Origin: Prevotella sp.
GTDB taxonomy: Bacteria; Bacteroidota; Bacteroidia; Bacteroidales; Bacteroidaceae
Reading direction: 5' to 3'
NCBI GenBank assembly: GCA_017847725.1
Contig: JAGAXW010000009.1
Coordinates: forward strand, 1-64,000
Length of the DNA: 64,000 bases
Below are positions 43,160-52,437 of this stretch, piece after piece. The notes under the pieces were generated by a model. That model had not been told where the DNA came from and did not search any database. It worked only from the letters and a program-made list of their open reading frames with translations. The position numbers were made by a program, and so were the translations under genes. Position 1 is the first letter of the stretch. The number at the start of each line of letters is the position of its first letter.

Positions 43160-45616
43160 ATGAAACGATTCCTTATTCTCATGTCAGTCCTTGGCTCCCT
43201 TGTCGGAGCCAAGGCTGACAACGCTTTAAAGCTATGGTATGCCCAACCAGCCCGGGTATGGGTCGAAGCACTGCCCTTAGGCAACGGTCGACTGGGCGTC
43301 ATGACCTATGGCGGTACGGCCTCCGAAGAGCTACAGCTGAACGAAGAGACCTTCTGGGGCGGTGGGCCACACCGCAACGACAGCCCTACGGCCTTGGAGA
43401 ATCTGCCGAAGGTACGTGAGCTGATTTTTGCCGGAAAGAACCGTGATGCGCAGAACCTCATCAACAAGACCTTCCTGACCCGCACCTGGGGCATGCCCTA
43501 CCAGACCATCGGTTCGTTGATGCTCCGCTTCCCCGGTCACGACGCCGCTGCCGGCTACCGTCGTGAACTCGACCTGCAACGTGCCATAGCCACTACAACT
43601 TACAAGGTAGGCGATGTGCAGTACAGGCGTGAGACCTTTGCCTCGTTCGCCGACGATGTCATCATCGTCCGTATGACTGCCGACAAGCCCGCAGCCATTT
43701 CGTTCACCGCCCAGTACCGGTCGCCCATGGCTATCACCACCCGCAAAAGTGGCAAGTCGCTCGTACTCTGTGGGCATGGTCAGGACCATGAGGGTGTCAA
43801 GGGTGTCGTACGCCTGCAGACCCACACACAGGCCAAGACCGAGGGTGGCCGCACCACGCTGACCGACTCCACACTCACTGTCACCGGTGCCGATGCCGTG
43901 ACACTGTATATCTCTGTCGGCACCAACTTCGAAAACTACCTTGCCACCGGTGCTGACGAACAGAAGCGCGCTGCCAGCACTTTAAGGCAAGCCATGCGCC
44001 GTCCCTATGCCGAGGCTGTCGACCAGCATACGGCGAAGTATGCCACGTTCTTCAACCGCGTCAAGTTCGAACTGCCCTATACCAAGGCCTCCGAAGAGCA
44101 GACCCACCTCCGTGTACAGCACTTCAACGACGGCAACGACCCACAACTGGCGGCACTCATGTTCCAGTACGGCCGCTACCTGCTCATCTCGTCGTCGCAG
44201 CCCGGTGGCCAGCCGGCCAATCTACAGGGCATCTGGAACAAGGATGTGCTGGCACCGTGGGACGGCAAGTACACCATCAATATCAATTGCGAGATGAACT
44301 ACTGGCCGGCTGAGCGTGCCAACCTCACCGAGATGGGCGAACCGCTGTTCCGGATGGTCGAGGAACTGAGCCAGAGCGGCCAGCAGACAGCCCGCACCAT
44401 GTACGATTGCCGTGGCTGGATGGCCCATCACAACACCGACATCTGGCGCTGCACCGGTATGATCGACGGCGCTTTCTGGGGCGGCTGGCCCAATGGTGGC
44501 GGCTGGCTCTCGACTCACCTGTGGGAGCACTACCTCTACCAGGGTGACCGGGACTTCCTGCGCCGTGTCTATCCCGTCCTGAAGGGCGCAGCCGACTTCT
44601 ACCTCGACTATCTCGTACCCCATCCGCAGAAAGGCTGGCTGGTCACCGTACCTTCCACATCGCCAGAGCACGGTCCCGGTGCCGAAAATGCCTCCGGTGT
44701 CAGCATCACGGCTGGATCGGCCATGGACACCCAGATTGTCTTCGACGTCTTCACCCAGTGTCGTGAGGCCGCCCGCGTACTGGGTATTGACGCAGCCTAT
44801 CAGGACACCCTCCGCCAAGCACTCGACCGACTGGCACCGATGCAGATAGGCCGTTACAACCAGTTGCAGGAGTGGCTCGACGACCTTGACGACCCCAACG
44901 ACCACCACCGCCACGTCAGCCACATGTACGGTCTGTTCCCGTCGTCACAGATATCTCCCGTTGACAATCCCTTGCTCTTCCAGGCCGCCCGCAATTCCCT
45001 GTTGCAGCGTGGTGACGAGGCTACCGGATGGAGCATCGGCTGGAAGATAAACCTCTGGGCCCGACTGCTCGACGGCAACCACGCCTATAAGATTCTCTCC
45101 AACATGCTCAAGCTGCTGCCCAGCGACGCTCATGCCAGTAAAGTCAAGGACGGCCGCACCTTCCCCAACCTGTTCGATGCCCATCCGCCATTCCAGATTG
45201 ACGGCAACTTCGGCATGACCAGCGGTGTGTGCGAAATGCTGTTGCAGAGTCATGACGGTTGTGTGCAACTACTTCCCGCCCTGCCCGAGGCCTGGCCCGA
45301 AGGTAAGATGAAGGGCCTGCTGGCCCGTGGCGGTTTCGAAGTAGACCAAGAGTGGAATGGTGGTCAACTGAAGTGTGCCAACATCCTGTCCCGTCTGGGC
45401 GGTCAGTTGCGCCTGCGTTCCTACGTGCCCTTGAAGGGCAAGGGACTACGTGCCGCCAAGGGTGCCAACCAGAACCCTCTGTTCTTTAAGCCCCAGCTCA
45501 AGCAGCCCTTGGTTTTCAAGGAGATTCATCCACAGTATCCCGAGCTGAAACGTGTCTACGAGTATGACATCGACACCGAGGCCGGAAAAACCTATTACAT
45601 AGAAAGAGGTATATAA
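43160..45616 (+). CDS. GH95 alpha-L-fucosidase / alpha-L-galactosidase family
   Basis: 818 residues with a signal peptide (to about Ala19). The GH95 N-terminal domain is clear ([43 protein letters not shown]), as are the catalytic toroid motifs [30 protein letters not shown] and the [16 protein letters not shown] region. The enzyme inverts alpha-1,2-fucosyl (or L-galactosyl) linkages of plant xyloglucan, pectin or mucin. It lies 10 bases after the unassigned enzyme and 3 bases before GH39. Confidence 0.92.
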   Translation: MKRFLILMSVLGSLVGAKADNALKLWYAQPARVWVEALPLGNGRLGVMTYGGTASEELQLNEETFWGGGPHRNDSPTALENLPKVRELIFAGKNRDAQNLINKTFLTRTWGMPYQTIGSLMLRFPGHDAAAGYRRELDLQRAIATTTYKVGDVQYRRETFASFADDVIIVRMTADKPAAISFTAQYRSPMAITTRKSGKSLVLCGHGQDHEGVKGVVRLQTHTQAKTEGGRTTLTDSTLTVTGADAVTLYISVGTNFENYLATGADEQKRAASTLRQAMRRPYAEAVDQHTAKYATFFNRVKFELPYTKASEEQTHLRVQHFNDGNDPQLAALMFQYGRYLLISSSQPGGQPANLQGIWNKDVLAPWDGKYTININCEMNYWPAERANLTEMGEPLFRMVEELSQSGQQTARTMYDCRGWMAHHNTDIWRCTGMIDGAFWGGWPNGGGWLSTHLWEHYLYQGDRDFLRRVYPVLKGAADFYLDYLVPHPQKGWLVTVPSTSPEHGPGAENASGVSITAGSAMDTQIVFDVFTQCREAARVLGIDAAYQDTLRQALDRLAPMQIGRYNQLQEWLDDLDDPNDHHRHVSHMYGLFPSSQISPVDNPLLFQAARNSLLQRGDEATGWSIGWKINLWARLLDGNHAYKILSNMLKLLPSDAHASKVKDGRTFPNLFDAHPPFQIDGNFGMTSGVCEMLLQSHDGCVQLLPALPEAWPEGKMKGLLARGGFEVDQEWNGGQLKCANILSRLGGQLRLRSYVPLKGKGLRAAKGANQNPLFFKPQLKQPLVFKEIHPQYPELKRVYEYDIDTEAGKTYYIERGI

Positions 45617-45619
45617 GTT

Positions 45620-47248
45620 ATGAAACGTACAACACTATTAGTCCTGGCGGCGGTGGCTCTCTGGACAGCCACCGCACAAACCATCGATGTAACGAGTAAG
45701 AAAGCGCAGCCGCTGACCCACACGTGGAGCGTCGGCACCTGTGCCGGCCGCGTCAATGAGGGGTTGCGCACCTCATGGGTCGAGCAGCTCCGGCTGAGCA
45801 AGGAGCAATGCGGCTTCCAGTACCTGCGCATGCACGACCTGTTCAACGACGACATGAACATCTATTTCGAGAAGGGCGGCGGCCGCGTCGTCTACAACTG
45901 GCAGTACGTCGACGAGGTCTACGACCGCATGCTCGACATCGGTGTGCGCCCCTTCGTCGAACTCTCGTTCTTCCCCAAGGGCATCGACAAGGACGGCGGC
46001 AAGCTGCAGATGTGGTATCGCAACCGCGTCACCTACGACGAGTCGAAGATGCCCAAGTGGAGTGCCCTCATCAAGGCCTTCTGCCAGCACGTCATCGACC
46101 GCTACGGCATCGACGAGGTGCGCCAGTGGTATTTTGAGGTGTGGAACGAGCCCAACCTCGACTTCGGTTTCTTCGACGGCACCAAGAGCCAGTATTTTAA
46201 TCTCTACAAGGTGACTGCAGAGGCCGTGAAGTCGGTCGACAGCCAGCTGCGCGTCGGCGGCCCCGCCACCAGCAACTTCATTGCCGACGCCCGCCACGAC
46301 GGTGAGCGCACCGACAACAAACGCTCCGTGTTCTATCCGCAGGAAGTCATCAACAAGCAGCAGTGGAAGGGTGTCTGGATAGAAGAGTTCCTCGACTACT
46401 GCACCAAGAACAAGGTGCCCGTCGACTTCATCTCCTGCCACGCCTACCCCACCGACTATGCCCTCGACCCCGTCAGCAAGCACGGCAAGGATGCCATCCG
46501 CTATGTCCACTCCCTGCGCGACGACCTCCAGTGGGCCCGCAACGTCATCAGGCAGTCGGCCTACCCCCATGCCGAGCTGCACATCACCGAGTGGAGCACC
46601 AGTCCCAACAGCCGCGACCGCATGCACGACCTGCTGCCACCGGCAGCCTATATCATCAAGGCAAATCTGGAGAACATCGGTGCCGCCAACAGCATCATGT
46701 ACTGGACCTTCACCGACATTTTCGAAGAGAAGGGCGGCGGCGAGGAGATTTTCCACGGCGGCTTCGGCATGATCAACTTCCAGGGCATCGTCAAACCCTC
46801 GTTCCATGCCTACCGTATGCTCAACCAGCTGGGCGACCTGCAGGTCTATAATCAAGACCCGCTCATCGTCAGCCGCTGTTCCAAGAGCGGCCGTGTGTCG
46901 GCCCTGGCCTACAACTATCCCAAGGAGTACGAGAATGCCGTGCCCTCCATGCGCAACCTCGGCAACTACATGCAGGCCTCGGCCAAGGACCTCAATGTCA
47001 CACTGAAAGGACTGAAGCCCAATCAAGCCTTTGTCCTCGAGACGCTCGACAAGGAACATGGCAATGCCTTCGATGCCTGGCAGCAGATAGGCGCCCCCCA
47101 CTCGCCCACCCGTGAGCAGACCGCCGAGCTGAAGGAAAAAGGCTGGGCCACCCACATGGAAGTGGTGCGTGCCGACAGCAAGGGACGCCTCACCGTGAAG
47201 CGCACCCTGCAGCCCTGGACCTGCCTGCTCATCACCGAGCAGCAGTAG
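45620..47248 (+). CDS. GH39-family glycosidase (beta-xylosidase type)
   Basis: 542 residues with a signal peptide (to about Ala18). GH39 barrel: acid/base Glu177 in EVWNEPNLDFGFFDG, nucleophile Glu324 in HITEWSTSPNSRD, N-terminal KYLRMHD-type motif (QYLRMHDLFND). Family members act on beta-xylosides, and some on other beta-pentosides or rhamnogalacturonan side groups. Last gene of the sigma operon; it overlaps the convergent GH51 gene by 17 bases, and its terminator lies within that gene. Confidence 0.9.
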   Translation: MKRTTLLVLAAVALWTATAQTIDVTSKKAQPLTHTWSVGTCAGRVNEGLRTSWVEQLRLSKEQCGFQYLRMHDLFNDDMNIYFEKGGGRVVYNWQYVDEVYDRMLDIGVRPFVELSFFPKGIDKDGGKLQMWYRNRVTYDESKMPKWSALIKAFCQHVIDRYGIDEVRQWYFEVWNEPNLDFGFFDGTKSQYFNLYKVTAEAVKSVDSQLRVGGPATSNFIADARHDGERTDNKRSVFYPQEVINKQQWKGVWIEEFLDYCTKNKVPVDFISCHAYPTDYALDPVSKHGKDAIRYVHSLRDDLQWARNVIRQSAYPHAELHITEWSTSPNSRDRMHDLLPPAAYIIKANLENIGAANSIMYWTFTDIFEEKGGGEEIFHGGFGMINFQGIVKPSFHAYRMLNQLGDLQVYNQDPLIVSRCSKSGRVSALAYNYPKEYENAVPSMRNLGNYMQASAKDLNVTLKGLKPNQAFVLETLDKEHGNAFDAWQQIGAPHSPTREQTAELKEKGWATHMEVVRADSKGRLTVKRTLQPWTCLLITEQQ

Positions 47249-49658
47249 TCCAGGACAAGACTGAGGCCGAATAGGCTGGAATGTTGATAAGGATATCTTG
47301 CCCGTCGTAACTGACGGGCATTTTTTCTGCCCGGATGCGGAGGGGCTGCTCCATGCTGTTGGCATCTTTCAGACCACCGCTGACCACCTCCCATAGGGCA
47401 TTGCCCAGCGAACGACCATTCTTAATGCGCAGCCGGACACCATCAGCCCCGGCATTGACCACCTTCAGACACATCTCCCTGCCGTCGTCGCTGGTGGTGG
47501 CCACCATATTCAACGGACTGCCGTCGCCACGGATGGCCACCCGACGTGGCAGATAGTGGTCGCGCCACAGTCGGAACACGACGTAGTTGGGCGCGGCAAA
47601 CCAGCGGTCCTGGTCGAAGTTGATAAAGCTGTTGTTCCAGCCCGGTGCCGAGATGTGCCGCAACAGCAGGGCGGGGGCTGCCATCTCCACGGCGGGTGTA
47701 CGCTCCAGCCGGTTCAAGAAGCCACCGGCAAACAGTCCGGTGCGCATATCCACGCCGTCAAGGTTCCATTCCGAGAGGTATATCTTCATCTGCGGATTCT
47801 CCGAGTTGGCTATCCACGCGGCCAGTTTGTCCAGATAGCGGCCATACTCCTCCACGCCATCATCACCGTATTTGTCGATCGTTTGGTAGTAGTGCGGACT
47901 GATGTAGTCGAAGTGGCGACCGGCATCACTGATGAGGATGGAGTCCAGGCCGGCGCCTTCCACACCCAGTCGGCCGCAACCGCAGCCGACAATCTTGATG
48001 CCAGGGTCTTTCTGCTTCATCGCCATCGAGAACTGGCGAGCAATCCCGACATATAGCCTCGGTTCCATCTTCCACACCTCGTTGTCTATCTCCCAGTATT
48101 TGACGCCGTAGGGTTCTGGGTGACCGTTCCGGGCACGCTGCCGGCCCCACGTCGTCGTAGTGTCTCCATTACAGTATTCCAGCCAGTCCAAGGCACGCTG
48201 GAGCCAGTCGGTGGTGCCCGGTGGAAGACCGGCTGGAGCAGCGGCGGCACGGTCGTGGGCGGTGAGCACGCTGTCGGGAGCATAGCCGGCGTAGTTGTGA
48301 TAGCCGATGGGGACGACGATGACGGGCTCGGCACCCACCCTACGGCAGAACGCGATGAACTCGTCGGTACCGAACGACAGCGGGTCGAAGTCGTCCCACC
48401 GCAGAATTCCCCTGCGCCGATGTTGCGGTCCGATGCCATATTCAAAGCGGTAATGTTCCGAAAAGCTGCCGCCCGGCCAGCGCAGCGACACGGGTCGCAG
48501 ACTGCCGACAGCTTGCGCCAGTTCTGGCCGGTAGCCACCGTTGGCGACCGACGAGCGGTGCATCAAGCTCAGCTGGTCTACCCAGAACGTGCCCCTGCCT
48601 TCGCAGACGATGTGCAGCGTGGCGTCGTGGCAGTCGACAGCAGATGCCAGCACGAGCGAATACTCCTGCCACCGGTCAGTCAGCGGCCCGACGGTCTGTT
48701 CGCCCACCACCTGACGGCCACTCACCAGTTGCACCTTTATCTGCTTGGCGTCGCCCTTGAGGAACAGCGATCCCTCCAGCGGGTCGTTCCGCCGCAGATA
48801 ATACTTACCGTCCTGTGCGATGCCAACTCGTCGTCCCTGGCCGACGACGCGGAGCGCCACGTCTTGGTTGAGCGGTGTGTCGTAGTCAGTTGACGTCTTT
48901 CCCTGTCCTATGAGGTGCCAGTGGCGCGACAGGTTCAGGTTCGCGGCCACCTCTTTCCCTGTCTCGTCAGTCATGCGGATGTGGCGGAACGCCACGTCAC
49001 ACTGCACAGCCCCCAGTGTGACGGCACCGTCCTTCGGACAGTCGGCTATCTCCCGGTCTACGAGCAGTTGCCCGCCCACGCGGACGCTGATGCGGTTGTC
49101 CTGCAGGACAATCTCCACCGGTGTCCAGCAGGACGACCGACTGACGGCTTGCGGCAGGGCGTGACGGGTCACCTTGGCCACAGGCGTATGCCATATCCAG
49201 CCCGTGCCGCTCTCTATGCTCCGGTCGTTTTTGCCCAATCGCAGGAAGACGCGGTTGGTGAGCATCTGTTCGCGATGCTGGTCACGCACGCCGATGATGA
49301 TGTCGCCGTCGCCCCCGGTGCGCCTGACGTCGAGCCGCAGCACACCGTTGCGCAGCTTGCCGATACGAAACAGCCGCAAGGATTCGCCACGTGCCGTCAG
49401 CGTCAGTTCTCCTTCGGTGTTGCAGGTCCAGCGGCCCTGGGCTTGCAGTTCCTCAAAGCTGCGGTTCCACACACACTCACCCCACAGTCCGTTGCTCACC
49501 GAGTGGTACAGGTGTTCCAGCAGGAATCCGTAGACTCCCTCGCTGATGCGCCCCACCTCGTTTTGCCTGTCAATGCTGACAACGGTCTCGTGGCCTGCCT
49601 GTGCCGTCAGCAGGGCGGCTGCCGCCCATGCAGTCAATAGTATTTTCTTCATCGCCAT
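47232..49658 (-). CDS. GH51 alpha-L-arabinofuranosidase
   Basis: 808 residues from MAMKKILL (ATG 49652 is an equal choice). The longer frame would run through the promoter motif. Signal peptide, then VSIDRQNEVGRISEGVYGFLLEHLYHSVSNGLWGECVWNRSFEE typical of GH51. A CBM-like sandwich insert (about 75-270) precedes the barrel, with acid/base Glu in YWEIDNEVWKME and nucleophile Glu in KIYLSEWNLDG. It removes arabinofuranose from arabinan or arabinoxylan. Divergent from the 49795 gene; both have the TTAMGTA-N16-CGTAA type promoter. Confidence 0.9.
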   Translation of the reverse strand: MAMKKILLTAWAAAALLTAQAGHETVVSIDRQNEVGRISEGVYGFLLEHLYHSVSNGLWGECVWNRSFEELQAQGRWTCNTEGELTLTARGESLRLFRIGKLRNGVLRLDVRRTGGDGDIIIGVRDQHREQMLTNRVFLRLGKNDRSIESGTGWIWHTPVAKVTRHALPQAVSRSSCWTPVEIVLQDNRISVRVGGQLLVDREIADCPKDGAVTLGAVQCDVAFRHIRMTDETGKEVAANLNLSRHWHLIGQGKTSTDYDTPLNQDVALRVVGQGRRVGIAQDGKYYLRRNDPLEGSLFLKGDAKQIKVQLVSGRQVVGEQTVGPLTDRWQEYSLVLASAVDCHDATLHIVCEGRGTFWVDQLSLMHRSSVANGGYRPELAQAVGSLRPVSLRWPGGSFSEHYRFEYGIGPQHRRRGILRWDDFDPLSFGTDEFIAFCRRVGAEPVIVVPIGYHNYAGYAPDSVLTAHDRAAAAPAGLPPGTTDWLQRALDWLEYCNGDTTTTWGRQRARNGHPEPYGVKYWEIDNEVWKMEPRLYVGIARQFSMAMKQKDPGIKIVGCGCGRLGVEGAGLDSILISDAGRHFDYISPHYYQTIDKYGDDGVEEYGRYLDKLAAWIANSENPQMKIYLSEWNLDGVDMRTGLFAGGFLNRLERTPAVEMAAPALLLRHISAPGWNNSFINFDQDRWFAAPNYVVFRLWRDHYLPRRVAIRGDGSPLNMVATTSDDGREMCLKVVNAGADGVRLRIKNGRSLGNALWEVVSGGLKDANSMEQPLRIRAEKMPVSYDGQDILINIPAYSASVLSWTTAAR
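47300..47326 (+). terminator. Terminator of the sigma-GH operon, inside GH51 coding sequence
   Basis: GCCCGTC-GTAACT-GACGGGC followed by ATTTTTT, 51 bases after the GH39 stop, an ideal intrinsic terminator on the plus strand. On the other strand the same bases code for the MPVSYDGQ part of GH51. Confidence 0.85.
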
Positions 49659-49684
49659 ACCTTGTCTATAATATATATGATACT

Positions 49685-49712
49685 TTACGTCAGAAGTGAT
49701 ATTTCTACGTAG
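49685..49712 (-). promoter_or_regulatory. ECF-like promoter motif, GH51 gene
   Basis: On the minus strand CTACGTA (49706-49712), 16 bases, CGTAA (49685-49689), 26 bases before the ATG. It lies back to back with the motif of the 49795 gene, 10 bases apart. Confidence 0.7.
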
Positions 49713-49722
49713 CGCACCACTT

Positions 49723-49753
49723 TTAAGTACAGTTGTCGGCTGGAGCGTAACTT
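49723..49753 (+). promoter_or_regulatory. ECF-like promoter motif, 49795 gene
   Basis: TTAAGTA (49723-49729), 16 bases, CGTAACTT (49746-49753), 41 bases before the ATG. No TAnnTTTG box follows. Confidence 0.75.
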
Positions 49754-49794
49754 GGTAAACATTCAAATTATTTAACCCTAAAAAAATACAGCTT

Positions 49795-52359
49795 ATGAAA
49801 AGAAGGAATCTACTTCTCACATTGTTGCTTGGCCTATGTGGCGGAGCAATGGCACAGGATGCTGTGCACGGTGTGGATGGCTACTACAACTGGACACCGA
49901 CACAGCTGAAGGCCGACGGCGTGCTCAACATCGGCGGCAACGGCAAGAAGTTTGCCAACTGGTGGCCGGAGTATGCCTACACCGACGACATGCAGTATGT
50001 AAAATACTACTTCGGCATCAATGGCAACCGCGACACCAACCGTGGCGGAGGCTTCGACATGCGCTCGGCCTGGGGCATCAAGGAGCTGACCACGGGCGAG
50101 GGCGTGATGACCATGACATCGGCCTACCCCGTCATCGCCTTCAAGTTCTCTATTCCGCTGAACAATGAGTCGACGGCTCCCGGTGTCGACGCCTACATGG
50201 AACCGGAGTTCTCGTGGTACAATCCCGAGAGTGAGGACGGCACCAACCCCGGCCAGACCAGCGGCAACAAAAACCGCATCCTACTACCCGGTCTCGACAA
50301 CAACGGCCGCTATCGCTTTGTACAGTTCAGCCACATGCTAAAGGACGCCTTCGAGCGCGACTCTGCTCAGCTGAACCGTGGCAACAATGGCTACGACGTT
50401 TACAGCAAGGGCAAGAATACAGACCTTAGCCCCGACGAGGAGGTGCGCTGGCATATCGTGCGCCTAAATCCCGGCTGCGACGACCATGCCGACTTTGTGC
50501 TGGCCCTGAATCTCTATACCATTCCGTCTACGGTAGACCCCACCAAGCGCATGCTCGATCTCCACAACGTGAAGATCAGGGATATCAATTTCGGTACGCT
50601 GAACGTGCGTGCCGACACGGCCGTCTGGAATGGCGACTACGACGTGGCCGAGAACTATGTGCGCACCAAGTCGCGCGAAGAGATGCCCTACGTCTACATC
50701 AAGTGGATCAAGACCTTCGAATCCATCGAGGCCTTCGACGCCAGCCTGACCGCGGAGAACAACTGGGGCGACGGTCCTGCTGTCGACCCCAACAAGGCTG
50801 TGCTCAACTCAGCCCTTTACCAAATGCAGCTCCTCATGCGCAACTACCAGTTCAGTGACCAGATTACTACTCTGCAGAATGCCTATAATACCGCTGTAGC
50901 CGTCTACAACAACAGTGCATCGACGTCGGCCGACTATGCCGCCCAGGTAGAAGCCATGCAGACCGCCCAGCAGCAGTTTATGGCCGCCATCGCCTTTGCC
51001 GAAGGCAGTGGCATGACGCAGTTCTACTCGCTGACCGGCTTCGCACTGGGACTCTCGTCGCAGGACGTCACCGTCGGCAAATACACGGGCAAGGCCTTAG
51101 ACTTGGTTGAATCCAACAATGCCGTAGACTTCCTGCTCACGGAGAGCGGTACGGTGAACGGCCAGAAATGCTATACCGTGAAGACCGCCAACGGCTCGAT
51201 GGTTCAGGCCAGCGACGGCACACTGCTCTTTGTCAACCCCAACCAGCTGACCACCAGCGACAAGCTGGCCAACCTCGTGCTGAGCAACCGCGGCACGGTC
51301 GACGACCCGGCCTACGACTTCAAGGTGGGCATGCAGTATTACTATTACGACGAAGACAACGGCTTCACCCAGACAACAGAGTTCCCCGACGCCGAAGACA
51401 TCAACGACTTGGCCTACTACCTCTTCGCACCGCAGGCTGCCGAGGCTTACGACCCCAGCGACCACGACAACACGAAGTATCCGATGAGTGCTGGCGAGGG
51501 CAGTGCCTTCGAGTTCAACGAGGCTGCCACCACCATGCTCGAGCCGGCCTACGAGGCTTCCTTTGATATGTACGAGTGGGATGCCGCTGCCAAGGCTACT
51601 GCCACGCAGCGTGCCACACAGCCCAGCGTGGAAGGCTGGACGCGCAACGGCTGGAGCCAGCGCTCCGACGTTGGTACCGCCACACTGCCCACCGGCGAGA
51701 AGTGTCTGGTGGCCCGCATCCGCGCCAGCTACGACGACATCCATGCCGACTCTGTCAACGTGGCGATGGTCAACACCGACTTCTCTGAGACGGGTCAGCA
51801 GACCGTCAGCATCATGCGCGAGCACGGCAAGTACAACTCAGCCCTGAACCGCGCCCCCATCAACAACCAGCAGTGCGACTCGCTGTACTACAACATCTAT
51901 CTGAACTCAGGTATCAACCGCTACTTCGCCATCAAGTGGAGGGGCACCAGCGAGAGCATCAAGTTCAACGGCATCGTCTTCTTCGTCAAGAAGAGCGTCG
52001 AGGAGCCCAATGCCACCACACCGGTAGAGCAGCGCGGCGACGTCTACGTCTTCGACCTGCTGGAGGCCGGCCTGCCCTACGGCGACCGCATAGCCTGTGC
52101 CCAGTATACCAGTTGGACGGGACTGACCTCAGCCAACGAGGCCGTCTACTGCGACTGGATGCGCTTCTATGAGAACCTGGCCGACGTGCCCACCGAGACC
52201 ATGACCGTACCCACCGGCATAGAGAACGTCCGCACCCAGCAGGACATCAACGTAACCCGCCAGTATTTCGACCTCAGCGGCCGTGCCGTCAGCACCCCGC
52301 AGAAAGGTGTCTACGTGGTCAAGTTCGGTAACGAGACCAAGAAGGTTGTCATCAAGTAA
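49795..52359 (+). CDS. Large secreted protein with sorting-type tail
   Basis: 854 residues: a signal peptide (to about Ala20), an N-terminal beta-rich domain (about 25-310; resembles DUF4979-type surface modules only weakly), a short helical FIVAR-like stretch (about 335-405: LYQMQLLMRNYQFSDQITTLQNAYNTAVAVYNN), a central region of unclear fold, a beta-sandwich (about 580-800), and the tail YFDLSGRAVSTPQKGVYVVKFG. No catalytic family was recognised. Probably surface glycan binding or adhesion. The first of four consecutive plus-strand genes with the same promoter motif and similar tails. Confidence 0.65.
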   Translation: MKRRNLLLTLLLGLCGGAMAQDAVHGVDGYYNWTPTQLKADGVLNIGGNGKKFANWWPEYAYTDDMQYVKYYFGINGNRDTNRGGGFDMRSAWGIKELTTGEGVMTMTSAYPVIAFKFSIPLNNESTAPGVDAYMEPEFSWYNPESEDGTNPGQTSGNKNRILLPGLDNNGRYRFVQFSHMLKDAFERDSAQLNRGNNGYDVYSKGKNTDLSPDEEVRWHIVRLNPGCDDHADFVLALNLYTIPSTVDPTKRMLDLHNVKIRDINFGTLNVRADTAVWNGDYDVAENYVRTKSREEMPYVYIKWIKTFESIEAFDASLTAENNWGDGPAVDPNKAVLNSALYQMQLLMRNYQFSDQITTLQNAYNTAVAVYNNSASTSADYAAQVEAMQTAQQQFMAAIAFAEGSGMTQFYSLTGFALGLSSQDVTVGKYTGKALDLVESNNAVDFLLTESGTVNGQKCYTVKTANGSMVQASDGTLLFVNPNQLTTSDKLANLVLSNRGTVDDPAYDFKVGMQYYYYDEDNGFTQTTEFPDAEDINDLAYYLFAPQAAEAYDPSDHDNTKYPMSAGEGSAFEFNEAATTMLEPAYEASFDMYEWDAAAKATATQRATQPSVEGWTRNGWSQRSDVGTATLPTGEKCLVARIRASYDDIHADSVNVAMVNTDFSETGQQTVSIMREHGKYNSALNRAPINNQQCDSLYYNIYLNSGINRYFAIKWRGTSESIKFNGIVFFVKKSVEEPNATTPVEQRGDVYVFDLLEAGLPYGDRIACAQYTSWTGLTSANEAVYCDWMRFYENLADVPTETMTVPTGIENVRTQQDINVTRQYFDLSGRAVSTPQKGVYVVKFGNETKKVVIK

Positions 52360-52374
52360 AGCATCATAAGTCTA

Positions 52375-52407
52375 TTAAGTAGCAAGTGCTCTTCGCTCGT
52401 AACTTGG
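52375..52407 (+). promoter_or_regulatory. ECF-like promoter motif, 52438 gene
   Basis: TTAAGTA (52375-52381), 16 bases, CGTAACTTGG (52398-52407), 30 bases before the ATG; it begins 15 bases after the previous stop. The -10 half is identical over 10 bases to that of the 49795 gene. Confidence 0.75.
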
Positions 52408-52437
52408 GTAGGCAAAAAAAACAAAACCTACACAAGT

